From: Anopheles merus
Taxonomy: Eukaryota; Arthropoda; Insecta; Diptera; Culicidae
Assembly (NCBI RefSeq): GCF_017562075.2
Contig: NC_054084.1
Coordinates: 23,114,389-23,178,388 of the forward strand
Direction: 5' to 3'
DNA: 64,000 bases
Part shown: positions 23,712 through 34,561 of the stretch, piece after piece
How positions within the stretch are numbered: the stretch's first letter is position 1
How the letters are laid out: each line of letters begins with the position of its first letter
Position numbers and translations under genes: made by a program
The notes under the pieces: model-generated
Seen by the model: the letters and a program-made list of their open reading frames with translations, nothing else
Told to the model about the DNA's origin: nothing
Databases searched by the model: none

Positions 23712-24155
23712 CTTGCAAAACAGGAAAATCATTAATTTGTTTTGTGTATAGACCGTCTTGTTTTTGCGAATTCCCTTCCCTCTGCTGCGGGCCACCGCGT
23801 AGAAGAGGCAATTGGAGGCCCCATCACATTTTCTTCTGAGCGTTCTATCTACAAAAAAGTAAAAAGGAAATAATGAGTTATTTGCGTTTTTACATAAATC
23901 AAACTGTTTTATCTACATACCACACCATTCGCTCTCATCGACTCATCAACTATTTCCCGCAGAAAGCTCATTGGCCTATAGCAATGCCACTTAGGAGGCG
24001 AAGGCATATGTTTTGCGAATTCCCTTCCCTCTGCTGCGGGCCACCGCGTAGAAGAGGCAATTGGAGGCCCCATCACATTTTCTTCTGAGCGTTCTATCTA
24101 CAAAAAGTAAAAGGAAATAATGAGTTGTTTGTGGTTTTTCACAAATCAAACTGTT

Positions 24156-24618
24156 TTATCTACATACCGCACCATTTGCTCTCAGCGAAACATCAACTGT
24201 TTCCCGCAGAAAACTCATATGCCTATAACAATGCCACTTAGGAGGGGAATTGGGATCTGAAATTATAATCAATAAATCTGAAATTATAATCAATAAATAT
24301 AAGCAAGATTTAATGTGTTTTATTACATACATTTGCAGCGCGTCTAGAAAATTCTTACTTACATCCTGTCTTATTGACCGCTGCCAGCTCACGTATCCTT
24401 ATTGCTCGGTACTTGTACCGGAGCTGGTGCCAAACTTTCTGGCATCTGGCCACGGTGGTCGCCAGATGCCTGGCTATTTCCCCCCATGCTCCGGCAGTCT
24501 GTTTTCTATTATTATAGAAGTTGTGATTGGTCTACCAGAGCATCAGGTGCCCCGATACAAGTTAAATAAGATTTCGTTTTTCATTTTTAGAGGAATGCTT
24601 GCAAAATAGGAAAATCAT
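24156..24618 (-). pseudogene. MADF unit 17, nonsense mutations
   Basis: Exon A 24363-24618 is B-type but CAA became TAA after RNLI, and the CAG after LW became TAG. Exon B 24156-24256 and the GT donor are normal. Unit 31 at 38162 shares the second stop. Confidence 0.65.
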
Positions 24619-24794
24619 TAATTTGTTATGTGTATAGACCGTCTTGTTTTTGCGAATTCCCTTCCCTCTGCTGCGGGCCACCGCGCAGAAGAGGCAATTG
24701 GAGGCCCCATCACATTTTCTTCTGAGCGTTCTATCTACAAAAAAGTAAAAAGGAAATAATGAGTTATTTGCGTTTTTACATAAATCAAACTGTT

Positions 24795-25236
24795 TTATCT
24801 ACATACCACACCATTCGCTCTCAGCGACTCATGAACTGTTTCCCGCAGAAAGCCCATTGGCCTATAGCAATGCCACTTAGGAGGCGTAGGGATATCTGAA
24901 ATTATAATCAATAAATATAAGCAAGATTTAATGTGTTTTATTAGATACATTTGCAGCGCGTCTAGAAAACTCTTACTTGCATCCTGTTTCTTTTATCGCT
25001 GCCAGCTCACGTACCCTGATCGCTCGGTACTTGTACCGGAGCTGGTGCCAAACTTTCTGGCATCTGGCCACGGTGGTCGCCAGATGCCTGGCTATTTCCC
25101 CCCATGCTCCGGCAATCTTTCTTCTATTATTATAGAATGGGTCATTGGTCTGCCAGAGCATGGGGTGCCCCGATACAAGTCGGATCAAATCCTTTTTATA
25201 CTGTTTGGAGGAAAGCTTGCAAAACAGGAAAATCAT
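24795..25236 (-). CDS. MADF-domain gene copy, unit 18
   Basis: Exon A 24981-25236, exon B 24795-24895. A-type, GC donor, acceptor restored to TTTCAG; in frame. Confidence 0.6.
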
Positions 25237-25412
25237 TAATTTGTTTTGTGTATAGACCGTCTTGTTTTTGCGAATTCCCTTCCCTCTGCTGCGGGCCACC
25301 GCGTAGAAGAGGCAATTGGAGGCCCCATCACATTTTCTTCTGAGCGTTCTATCTACAAAAAAGTAAAAAGGAAATAATGAGTTATTTGCGTTTTTACATA
25401 AATCAAACTGTT

Positions 25413-25834
25413 TTATCTACATACCACACCATTCGCTCTCATCGACTCATCAACTATTTCCCGCAGAAAGCTCATTGGCCTATAGCAATGCCACTTAGGA
25501 GGCGTAGGGATATCGGAAATTATTATCAATAAATATAAGCAAGATTTAATGTGTTTTATTAGATACATTTGCAGCGCGTCTAGAAAATTCTTACTTACAT
25601 CCTGTCTTATTGACCGCTGCCAGCTCACGTATCCTTATTGCTCGGTACTTGTACCGGAGCTGGTGCCAAACTTTCTGGCATCTGGCCACGGTGGTCGCCA
25701 GATGCCTGGCTATTTCCCCCCATGCTCCGGCAATCTTTCTTCTATGATTATAGAATGGGTCATTGGTCTGCCAGAGCATGGGGTGCCCCGATACAAGTCG
25801 GATCAAATCCTTTTTATACTGTTTGGAGGAAAGC
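25413..25834 (-). pseudogene. MADF unit 19, disrupted by solo LTR
   Basis: Exon B 25413-25513 has lost its acceptor (TTTCCG). Exon A 25599-25834 stops at the LTR; its first 21 bases are at 26102-26122. The insertion point is the same as in unit 16. Confidence 0.75.
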
Positions 25835-26101
25835 TGTTATGTCTACGTTCTCAACTTTACTTGACGGTAAACAAAACATAACGGTCTCTGATTATAAAAC
25901 TTATATCTATTACAATGAAACTTATAATCAACAAATCCTTAGACGGAGACCCGCTCACGTCTATCTCTCGGCTCGGCTCGTGGGGGAGTGTCCTCTTCGT
26001 GCTTGCTTCGTCTCCAGGTGACAGTCCCTGCCACCTGAGAGAAGGAGGCCCATGCAGCATCTGCATCTGTAAGGCCGTCTACACGAGGGCACTTCCCAAC
26101 A
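25835..26101 (-). mobile_element. Solo LTR of the gypsy family
   Basis: 267-bp LTR matching 18575-18842, with the same junction bases on both sides (GGAAAGC before, CTTGCAAAAC after) as the full element. Confidence 0.9.
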
Positions 26102-26548
26102 CTTGCAAAACAGGAAAATCATTAATTTGTTTTGTGTATAGACCGTCTTGTTTTTGCGAATTCCCTTCCCTCTGCTGCGGGCCACCGCGTAGAAGAGGCA
26201 ATTGGAGGCCCCATCACATTTTCTTCTGAGCGTTCTATCTACAAAAAAGTAAAAAGGAAATAATGAGTTATTTGCGTTTTTACATAAATCAAACTGTTTT
26301 ATCTACATACCACACCATTCGCTCTCATCGACTCATCAACTATTTCCCGCAGAAAGCTCATTGGCCTATAGCAATGCCACTTAGGAGGCGAAGGCATATG
26401 GTTTTGCGAATTCCCTTCCCTCTGCTGCGGGCCACCGCGTAGAAGAGGCAATTGGAGGCCCCATCACATTTTCTTCTGAGCGTTCTATCTACAAAAAAGT
26501 AAAAAGGAAATAATGAGTTGTTTGTGGTTTTTCACAAATCAAACTGTT

Positions 26549-26990
26549 TTATCTACATACCGCACCATTTGCTCTCAGCGAAACATCAACTGTTTCCCGC
26601 AGAAAACTCATATGCCTATAACAATGCCACTTAGGAGGGGAATTGGGATCTGAAATTATAATCAATAAATATAAGCAAGATTTAATGTGTTTTATTAGAT
26701 ACATTTGCAGCGCGTCTAGAAAACTCTTACTTGCATCCTGTTTCTTTTATCGCTGCCAGCTCACGTACCCTGATCGCTCGGTACTTGTACCGGAGCTGGT
26801 GCCAAACTTTCTGGCATCTGGCCACGGTGGTCGCCAGATGCCTGGCTATTTCCCCCCATGCTCCGGCAATCTTTCTTCTATTATTATAGAATGGGTCATT
26901 GGTCTGCCAGAGCATGGGGTGCCCCGATACAAGTCGGATCAAATCCTTTTTATACTGTTTGGAGGAAAGCTTGCAAAACAGGAAAATCAT
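26549..26990 (-). CDS. MADF-domain gene copy, unit 20
   Basis: Exon A 26735-26990, exon B 26549-26649. A-type, GC donor; one T is missing well upstream of the ATG, which does not affect the two-exon gene. Confidence 0.6.
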
Positions 26991-27165
26991 TAATTTGTTT
27001 TGTGTATAGACCGTCTTGTTTTGCGAATTCCCTTCCCTCTGCTGCGGGCCACCGCGTAGAAGAGGCAATTGGAGGCCCCATCACATTTTCTTCTGAGCGT
27101 TCTATCTACAAAAAAGTAAAAAGGAAATAATGAGTTATTTGCGTTTTTACATAAATCAAACTGTT

Positions 27166-27853
27166 TTATCTACATACCACACCATTCGCTCTCATCGACT
27201 CATCAACTATTTCCCGCAGAAAGCTCATTGGCCTATAGCAATGCCACTTAGGAGGCGAAGGGGGATCTGAAATTATAATCAATAAATATAAGCAAGATTT
27301 AATGTGTTTTACAGGGTTTTCCAGGTGTTCTCATAGTTGTGGGACACTTCCTTGACTCTTTCTTATCGGAAGTGTACTTCATATGATGAAAATTGGACTC
27401 TAAGGCACCCTTTTTGGACAGGCTCGTTGGAAATTCCTATTGGATTTGTCCAACAAGGATGCTATAGAGTCGAATTCCCATTACATTAAGTTCATTTCAC
27501 GTAAGAAGGAGTCAATTAAGTGTCCCACAGCTATGAGAACTCCTGGAAAACCCTGTATTACATACATTTGCAGCGCGTCTAGAAAATTCTTACTTACATC
27601 CTGTCTTATTGACCGCTGCCAGCTCACGTATCCTTATTGCTCGGTACTTGTACCGGAGCTGGTGCCAAACTTTCTGGCATCTGGCCACGGTGATCGCCAG
27701 ATGCCTGGTTATTTCCCCCCATGCTCCGGCAGTCTGTTTCCTATTATTATAATAGTTGTTATTTGTCTGCCAGAGCATGGAGTGCCCCGATACAAGTTGA
27801 ATAAGTTTCCGTTTTTCATTTTTAGAGGAAAGCTTGCAAAACAGGAAAATCAT
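27166..27853 (-). CDS. MADF-domain gene copy, unit 21, MITE in intron
   Basis: Exon A 27598-27853, exon B 27166-27266. B-type with GT donor and intact acceptor. The intron is 331 nt because of a 244-bp MITE at 27312-27555 plus its TA duplication. Coding parts are in frame. Confidence 0.6.
27312..27555. mobile_element. 244-bp TA-target MITE (Tc1/mariner-like)
   Basis: Terminal inverted repeats of about 36 bp (CAGGGTTTTCCAGG...GTGGGACAC) differ at only two positions. TA is present on both sides (27310-27311 and 27556-27557), and neighbouring units show the empty site GTTTTATTACATAC. There is no coding capacity. Confidence 0.9.
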
Positions 27854-28030
27854 TAATTTGTTTTGTGTATAGACCGTCTTGTTTTTGCGAATTCCCTTCC
27901 CTCTGCTGCGGGCCACCGCGCAGAAGAGGCAATTGGAGGCCCCATCACATTTTCTTCTGAGCGTTCTATCTACAAATAAAGTAAAAAGGAAATAATGAGT
28001 TATTTGCGTTTTTACAGAAATTAAACTGTT

Positions 28031-28472
28031 TTATCTACATACCACACCATTCGCTCTCAGCGACTCATGAACTGTTTCCCGCAGAAAGCCCATTGGCCTA
28101 TAGCAATGCCACTTAGGAGGCGTAGGGATATCTGAAATTATAATCAATAAATATAAGCAAGATGTAATGTGTTTTATTAGATACATTTGCAGCGCGTCTA
28201 GAAAACTCTTACTTGCATCCTGTTTCTTTTATCGCTGCCAGCTGACGTACCCTGATCGCTCGGTACTTGTACCGGAGCTGGTGCCAAACTTTCTGGCATC
28301 TGGCCACGGTGGTCGCCAGATGCCTGGCTATTTCCCCCCATGCTCCGGCAGTCTGTTTCCTTTTATTATAATAGTTGTTATTTGTCTGCCAGAGCATGGA
28401 GTGCCCCGATACAAGTTGAATAAGTTTCCGTTTTTCATTTTTAGAGGAAAGCTTGCAAAACAGGAAAATCAT
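28031..28472 (-). CDS. MADF-domain gene copy, unit 22
   Basis: Exon A 28217-28472, exon B 28031-28131. Mosaic: B-type start, A-type end with GC donor. Private change RVRQLAA. Confidence 0.6.
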
Positions 28473-28649
28473 TAATTTGTTTTGTGTATAGACCGTCTTG
28501 TTTTTGCGAATTCCCTTCCCTCTGCTGCGGGCCACCGCGCAGAAGAGGCAATTGGAGGCCCCATCACATTTTCTTCTGAGCGTTCTATCTACAAATAAAG
28601 TAAAAAGGAAATAATGAGTTATTTGCGTTTTTACAGAAATTAAACTGTT

Positions 28650-29100
28650 TTATCTACATACCACACCATTCGCTCTCAGCGACTCATGAACTGTTTCCCG
28701 CAGAAAATTCAGAGGCCTATAGCAGTGCCACGTAGGGGATTGGGGAGGGGGATTGGGATCTGAAATTATTATCAATAAATATAAGCACGATTTAATGTGT
28801 TTTATTAGATACATTTACAGCGCGTCTAGAAAATTCTTACTTACATCCTGTCTTGTTGGCCGCTGCCAGCTCACGTACCCTGATCGCACGATACTTGTAC
28901 CGGAGCTGGTGCCAAACTTTCTGGCATCTGGCCACGGTGGTCCCCAGATGCCTGGCTATTTCCCCCCATGCTCCGGCAATCTTTCTTCTATTATTATAGA
29001 ATGGGTCATTGGTCTGCCAGAGCATGGGGTGCCCCGATACAAGTCGGATCAAATCCTTTTTATACTGTTTGGAGGAAAGCTTGCAAAACAGGAAAATCAT
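28650..29100 (-). CDS. MADF-domain gene copy, unit 23, longer linker
   Basis: Exon A 28845-29100 with GT donor. Exon B 28650-28759 is nine bases longer, adding three residues to the linker before TWHCYRPLNFL while keeping the frame. Confidence 0.58.
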
Positions 29101-29275
29101 TATTTGTTTTGTGTGTAGACCGTCTTGTTTTTGCGAATCCCTTCCCTCTGCTGCGGGCCACCGCGTAGAAGAGGCAATTGGAGGCCCCATCACATTTTCT
29201 TCTGAGCGTTCTATCTACAAATAAAGTAAAAAGGAAATAATGAGTTATTTGCGTTTTTACAGAAATTAAACTGTT

Positions 29276-29717
29276 TTATCTACATACCACACCATTCGCT
29301 CTCAGCGACTCATGAACTGTTTCCCGCAGAAAGCCCATTGGCCTATAGCAATGCCACTTAGGAGGCGTAGGGATATCTGAAATTATAATCAATAAATATA
29401 AGCAAGATTTAATGTGTTTTATAAGATACATTTGCAGCGCGTCTAGAAAACTCTTACTTGCATCCTGTTTCTTTTATCGCTGCCAGCTCACGTACCCTGA
29501 TCGCTCGGTACTTGTACCGGAGCTGGTGCCAAACTTTCTGGCATCTGGCCACGGTGGTCGCCAGATGCCTGGTTATTTCCCCCCATGCTCCGGCAGTCTG
29601 TTTCCTATTATTATAATAGTTGTTATTTGTCTGCCAGAGCATGGAGTGCCCCGATACAAGTTGAATAAGTTTCCGTTTTTCATTTTTAGAGGAAAGCTTG
29701 CAAAACAGGAAAATCAT
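29276..29717 (-). CDS. MADF-domain gene copy, unit 24
   Basis: Exon A 29462-29717, exon B 29276-29376. B-type start with A-type end and GC donor. Confidence 0.6.
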
Positions 29718-29893
29718 TAATTTGTTTTGTGTATAGACCGTCTTGTTTTTGCGAATTCCCTTCCCTCTGCTGCGGGCCACCGCGTAGAGGAGGCAATTAG
29801 AGGCCCCATCACACTTTCTTCTGAGCGTTCTATCTACAAAAAAGTAAAAAGGAAATAATGAGTTATTTGCGTTTTTACAGAAATCAAACTGTT

Positions 29894-30335
29894 TTATCTA
29901 CATACCACACCATTCGCTCTCATCGACTCATCAACTATTTCCCGCAGAAAGCTCATTGGCCTATAGCAATGCCACTTAGGAGACGTCGGGGGATCTGAAA
30001 TTATAATCGTTAATATAAGCAAGATTTAATGTTTTTTTATTAGATAAATTTACAGCGCGTCTAGAAAACTCTTACTTACATCCAGTTTCTTCTATCGCTG
30101 CCAGCTCACGTACCCTGATCGCTCGGTACTTGTACCGGAGCTGGTGAGAAACTTTCTGGCATCTGGCCACGGTGGTCGCCAGATGCCTGGCTATTTCCCC
30201 CCATGCTCCGGCAATCTTTCTTCTATTATTATAGAATGGGTCATTGGTCTGCCAGAGCATGGGGTGCCCCGATACAAGTCGGATCAAATCCTTTTTATAC
30301 TGTTTGGAGGAAAGCTTGCAAAACAGGAAAATCAT
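29894..30335 (-). CDS. MADF-domain gene copy, unit 25 (Trp to Ser)
   Basis: Exon A 30080-30335, exon B 29894-29994. GT donor; same CQKVSHQLRY change as unit 11. Confidence 0.58.
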
Positions 30336-30512
30336 TAATTTGTTTTGTGTATAGACCGTCTTGTTTTTGCGAATTCCCTTCCCTCTGCTGCGGGCCACCG
30401 CGCAGAAGAGGCAATTGGAGGCCCCATCACATTTTCTTCTGAGCGTTCTATCTACAAATAAAGTAAAAAGGAAATAATGAGTTATTTGCGTTTTTACAGA
30501 AATTAAACTGTT

Positions 30513-30954
30513 TTATCTACATACCACACCATTCGCTCTCAGCGACTCATGATCTGTTTCCCGCAGAAAGCCCATTGGCCTATAGCAATGCCACTTAGGA
30601 GGCGTAGGGATATCTGAAATTATAATCAATAAATATAAGCAAGATTTAATGTGTTTTATTAGATACATTTGCAGCGCGTCTAGAAAACTCTTACTTGCAT
30701 CCTGTTTCTTTTATCGCTGCCAGCTCACGTACCCTGATCGCTCGGTACTTGTACCGGAGCTGGTGCCAAACTTTCTGGCATCTGGCCACGGTGGTCGCCA
30801 GATGCCTGGTTATTTCCCCCCATGCTCCGGCAGTCTGTTTCCTATTATTATAATAGTTGTTATTTGTCTGCCAGAGCATGGAGTGCCCCGATACAAGTTG
30901 AATAAGTTTCCGTTTTTCATTTTTAGAGGAAAGCTTGCAAAACAGGAAAATCAT
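30513..30954 (-). CDS. MADF-domain gene copy, unit 26
   Basis: Exon A 30699-30954, exon B 30513-30613. Mosaic like unit 24, GC donor. Confidence 0.6.
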
Positions 30955-31130
30955 TAATTTGTTTTGTGTATAGACCGTCTTGTTTTTGCGAATTCCCTTC
31001 CCTCTGCTGCGGGCCACCGCGCAGAAGAGGCAATTGGAGGCCCCATCACATTTTCTTCTGAGCGTTCTATCTACAATAAAGTAAAAAGGAAATAATGAGT
31101 TATTTGCGTTTTTACAGAAATTAAACTGTT

Positions 31131-31572
31131 TTATCTACATACCACACCATTCGCTCTCAGCGACTCATCAACTGTTTCCTGCAGAAAGCTCATTGGCCTA
31201 TAGCAGTGCCACTTAGGAGGCGAAGGGGGATCTGAAATTATAATCAATAAATATAAGCAAGATTTAATGTGTTTTATTACATACATTTGCAGCGCGTCTA
31301 GAAAATTCTTACTTACATCCTGTCTTATTGACCGCTGCCAGCTCACGTATCCTTATTGCTCGGTACTTGTACCGGAGCTGGTGCCAAACTTTCTGGCATC
31401 TGGCCACGGTGATCGCCAGATGCCTGGTTATTTCCCCCCATGCTCCGGCAGTCTGTTTCCTATTATTATAATAGTTGTTATTTGTCTGCCAGAGCATGGA
31501 GTGCCCCGATACAAGTTGAATAAGTTTCCGTTTTTCATTTTTAGAGGAAAGCTTGCAAAACAGGAAAATCAT
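31131..31572 (-). CDS. MADF-domain gene copy, unit 27
   Basis: Exon A 31317-31572, exon B 31131-31231. B-type, GT donor, with TRHLAITVARCQ and RIRELAA. Confidence 0.62.
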
Positions 31573-31749
31573 TAATTTGTTTTGTGTATAGACCGTCTTG
31601 TTTTTGCGAATTCCCTTCCCTCTGCTGCGGGCCACCGCGCAGAAGAGGCAATTGGAGGCCCCATCACATTTTCTTCTGAGCGTTCTATCTACAAATAAAG
31701 TAAAAAGGAAATAATGAGTTATTTGCGTTTTTACATAAATTAAACTGTT

Positions 31750-32191
31750 TTATCTACATACCACACCATTCGCTCTCAGCGACTCATCAACTGTTTCCTG
31801 CAGAAAGCTCATTGGCCTATAGCAGTGCCACTTAGGAGGCGAAGGGGGATCTGAAATTATAATCAATAAATATAAGCAAGATTTAATGTGTTTTATTACA
31901 TACATTTGCAGCGCGTCTAGAAAATTCTTACTTACATCCTGTCTTATTGACCGCTGCCAGCTCACGTATCCTTATTGCTCGGTACTTGTACCGGAGCTGG
32001 TGCCAAACTTTCTGGCATCTGGCCACGGTGATCGCCAGATGCCTGGTTATTTCCCCCCATGCTCCGGCACTCTGTTTCCTATCATTATAATAGTTGTTAT
32101 TTGTCTGCCAGAGCATGGGGTGCCCCGATACAAGTTGAATAAGTTTCCGTTTTTCATTTTTAGAGGAAAGCTTGCAAAACAGGAAAATCAT
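31750..32191 (-). CDS. MADF-domain gene copy, unit 28
   Basis: Exon A 31936-32191, exon B 31750-31850. As unit 27, with NDRKQSAG. Confidence 0.62.
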
Positions 32192-32368
32192 TAATTTGTT
32201 TTGTGTATAGACCGTCTTGTTTTTGCGAATTCCCTTCCCTCTGCTGCGGGCCACCGCGCAGAAGAGGCAATTGGAGGCCCCATCACATTTTCTTCTGAGC
32301 GTTCTATCTACAAATAAAGTAAAAAGGAAATAATGAGTTATTTGCGTTTTTATAGAAATTAAACTGTT

Positions 32369-32808
32369 TTATCTACATACCACACCATTCGCTCTCAGCG
32401 ACTCATCAACTGTTTCCTGCAGAAAGCTCATTGGCCTATAGCAGTGCCACTTAGGAGGCGAAGGGGGATCTGAAATTATAATCAATAAATATAAGCAAGA
32501 TTTAATGTGTTTTATTACATACATTGCAGCGCGTCTAGAAAATTCTTACTTACATCCTGTCTTATTGACCGCTGCCAGCTCACGTATCCTTATTGCTCGG
32601 TACTTGTACCGGAGCTGGTGCCAAACTTTCTGGCATCTGGCCACGGTGATCGCCAGATGCCTGGTTATTTCCCCCATGCTCCGGCATTCTGTTTCCTATC
32701 ATTATAATAGTTGTTATTTGTCTGCCAGAGCATGGGGTGCCCCGATACAAGTTGAATAAGTTTCCGTTTTTCATTTTTAGAGGAAAGCTTGCAAAACAGG
32801 AAAATCAT
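32369..32808 (-). pseudogene. MADF unit 29, frameshift
   Basis: Exon A 32554-32808 is one base short in the C run at about 32670, as in unit 8 but independently placed in the array. Exon B 32369-32469 is normal. Confidence 0.6.
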
Positions 32809-32994
32809 TAATTTGTTTTGTGTATAGACCGTCTTGTTTTTGCGAATTCCCTTCCCTCTGCGGCGGGCCACCGCGCAGAAGAGGCAATTGGAGGCCCCAT
32901 CACATTTTCTTCTGAGCGTTCTATCTACAAAAAAGTAAAAGGAAATAATGAGTTATTTGCGTTTTTACAGAAATTAAACTGGTTTTATCTACAT

Positions 32995-33085
32995 ACCACA
33001 CCATTCGCTCTCAGCGACTCATCAACTGTTTCCTGCAGAAAGCTCATTGGCCTATAGCAGTGCCACTTAGGAGGCGTAGGGGGAT
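32995..33085 (-). pseudogene. Orphan MADF exon B at right edge of array
   Basis: Exon B with its acceptor is followed by only a few intron bases; at about 33095 the sequence changes to GC-rich DNA. Exon A is missing. Confidence 0.65.
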
Positions 33086-33094
33086 CTGAAATTA

Positions 33095-33886
33095 TGGGCA
33101 TTGTTCCTCGCCCTCCTACGATGCGTTGGCTCATCGCCCTTCTTTTATGCTGTGGCAATTTGCAATTTGGTGACGCCCGTTCGACTGCAGCCGGGACGGC
33201 ATGCTACCTCGTCCCCTCTGGACACTGTGGCTGTAGCCGAGGCGCAATTGGCGACGCCTGTTCAACTACAGCCAGGGCGAAAGCGTTCGCGCCGATGTGT
33301 GCTGCTGTGTTGCAGCCGATGCAACTTGTGCGTTGCCGATCCTGTTGTGCTGCCGAGGCGGAATGGTACGTCGCCGTGGTGAGAGGCAGGGCTCGAGCCG
33401 CGGCGGAATTGCTGCCTCGCCGATGATGTGCTGAGCTCGAGCCGGGGCGGTATTGCTCGTCGCCGATGGATGCTTGCACTGCTGCTGCTGCAGCTGGGCG
33501 GAATGCGTCCTCGCCCGATGAAGCTGGGGCTGCAGCATGGGCGGATGTGACGCCCATCCGATGTTCCAGCAGCAAGGCGGAAAGGTGCCTCACCTCTGGT
33601 GCTGCTGGCGTTGCTGGGGCTGCAGCCCGACGACCTTCCTTGTCGCCGAGAGTGTGTGCTCGGCTGCCCATGTGGTCGCCAATGATGGGACGGCAGCCGG
33701 GGGCCTCGGTGTTGGCGGTGGTGGCGACCCAAACCGTTCGCGGTGTCCCGCAAGCACGGGGACCGGTGCCAACGCGATGGCCGCTGCGATGATGCAGCAA
33801 AAACGAGATGGGCCCGATCGCGATGGCGTCCGCGGGTTCTTGTTGGATCCCCCTTACGCAGGAGGATCCCATCCTCGTCGCCACTG
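33095..33886 (-). repeat. GC-rich degenerate repeats, possible gypsy leader/gag remnant
   Basis: Variants of a roughly 43-bp unit (GCTGCAGCCGGGGCGGAAT...TCGCCGATG) repeat from 33180 to 33620. At the right edge the minus strand reads GTGGCGACGAGGATGGG next to TAACA. This resembles the TGGCGACGAG primer site of the gypsy element at 23444, so this may be the 5' internal end of another gypsy element. A minus frame of 271 codons (33262-34077) is repeat-driven and not called. Confidence 0.4.
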
Positions 33887-34072
33887 TTATGAACTGCTCT
33901 TTTGTATTTATTTAGACACTTTATACAAAGTACATAATAAATAAAACATAAACGAAAACAAACAATACACTTTAAAATATAATAGTACGGTGGCCGCACA
34001 CCAGCCGCACCGAGCGCCCCTGCCGAGAGCTCCTGCTCGATCGGCTCGCAAACACACTCTAACTGTGCGCTT
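33887..34072 (-). repeat. Possible gypsy-type 5' LTR (outer end unresolved)
   Basis: On the minus strand this would be an LTR ending TTCATAACA directly before a primer-binding-site-like TGGCGACGAG. No second copy is present to define the outer end. Confidence 0.35.
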
Positions 34073-34132
34073 GGCACACACTAAGCCTTGCGCTGCTTAG
34101 TGTGTGCGACAGTGTGTGTGACACACTGTCGT
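34073..34132. other. Two adjacent perfect hairpins
   Basis: GCACACACTAAG pairs with CTTAGTGTGTGC around a 10-base loop. CGACAGTGTGT pairs with ACACACTGTCG around three bases. The function is unknown; this could be a terminator-like or recombination structure. Confidence 0.6.
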
Positions 34133-34199
34133 CCTCCTGGACGTTGACCGGTGGCAGCGCAACTGCCACGGCAAGTCCAGGGGTCGGCACGGCTGCCCA

Positions 34200-34440
34200 C
34201 AACACTGCTGATGCTTTTGCTGCTGCTTCTGCTGCTGCTACTGCTGCTGCTGCTACTGCTGCTGCTATAGCTTCTGCTGCTTTTGCTACTGCTGCTGCTG
34301 CTGCTGCTGCTATAGCTTCTGCTGCTTTTTCTGCTGCTGCTGCTTTTGCTGCTGCTAATGCGTCTGCCGCTTCTGCAGCTTCAGCAGCTTCTGCTGCATC
34401 TGCAGCTTTTGCTGTTTCTGCTGCGTCTAATTCTGTTCTC
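34200..34440. repeat. Imperfect GCT/CTG trinucleotide repeat
   Basis: Long run of GCT triplets with occasional TCT, ACT and TTT. The minus frame reads an alanine-rich segment (about 110 codons). It is preceded by a plausible splice acceptor, CGTTCTATTGCAG, at 34444, so an exon cannot be excluded. Confidence 0.8.
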
Positions 34441-34561
34441 ACCTGCAATAGAACGAAATGATTAATAATGTTTGAGCAAATGTTTCATTCATGGGCAGGT
34501 CATCCATTTTGTATGAAAGTTTGATCTTTCACGACTGAAAAGCATTTCTCCTCGGTTCTAA

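Larger units (their letters stand above)
8287..33095 (-). repeat. Tandem array of ~618/888-bp MADF gene units
   Basis: Exon A copies recur at steps near 618 bp, with some steps near 888 bp. The steps from 9.8 to 18.3 kb run 888, 618, 619, 619, 888, 617, 619, 619, 889, 618, 889, 618, a higher-order pattern. The larger step holds a 270-bp partial duplication ending at the junction GAAGGCATATGG/TTTTGCG, found at about 10371, 13112, 15857, 17364, 24007 and 26399. Units are nearly identical and mosaic, as expected from unequal exchange. The array is interrupted by a gypsy element, its solo LTR and one MITE. Confidence 0.9.

Noticed and set aside
18570..23716. Target-site duplication of 4-6 bp around the gypsy element
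   Set aside because: Comparison with intact units shows only one duplicated base (C); I therefore do not claim a normal duplication.
8559..32759. Many plus-strand frames of 60-124 codons in the array
   Set aside because: They are the antisense of the MADF exons. The minus strand matches the MADF pattern and has the splice signals; the plus frames match nothing.
8287..33095. CRISPR array
   Set aside because: Units are about 618 bp, almost wholly repeated, with no short repeat-spacer pattern, in an insect-like genome.
8287..33095. Mutually exclusive alternative exons of one gene
   Set aside because: Each unit has its own ATG, intron and stop, and no flanking constant exons were seen. Separate tandem genes fit better.
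33262..34077. 271-codon minus frame
   Set aside because: Low-complexity reading of degenerate repeats running into a possible LTR; no domain.
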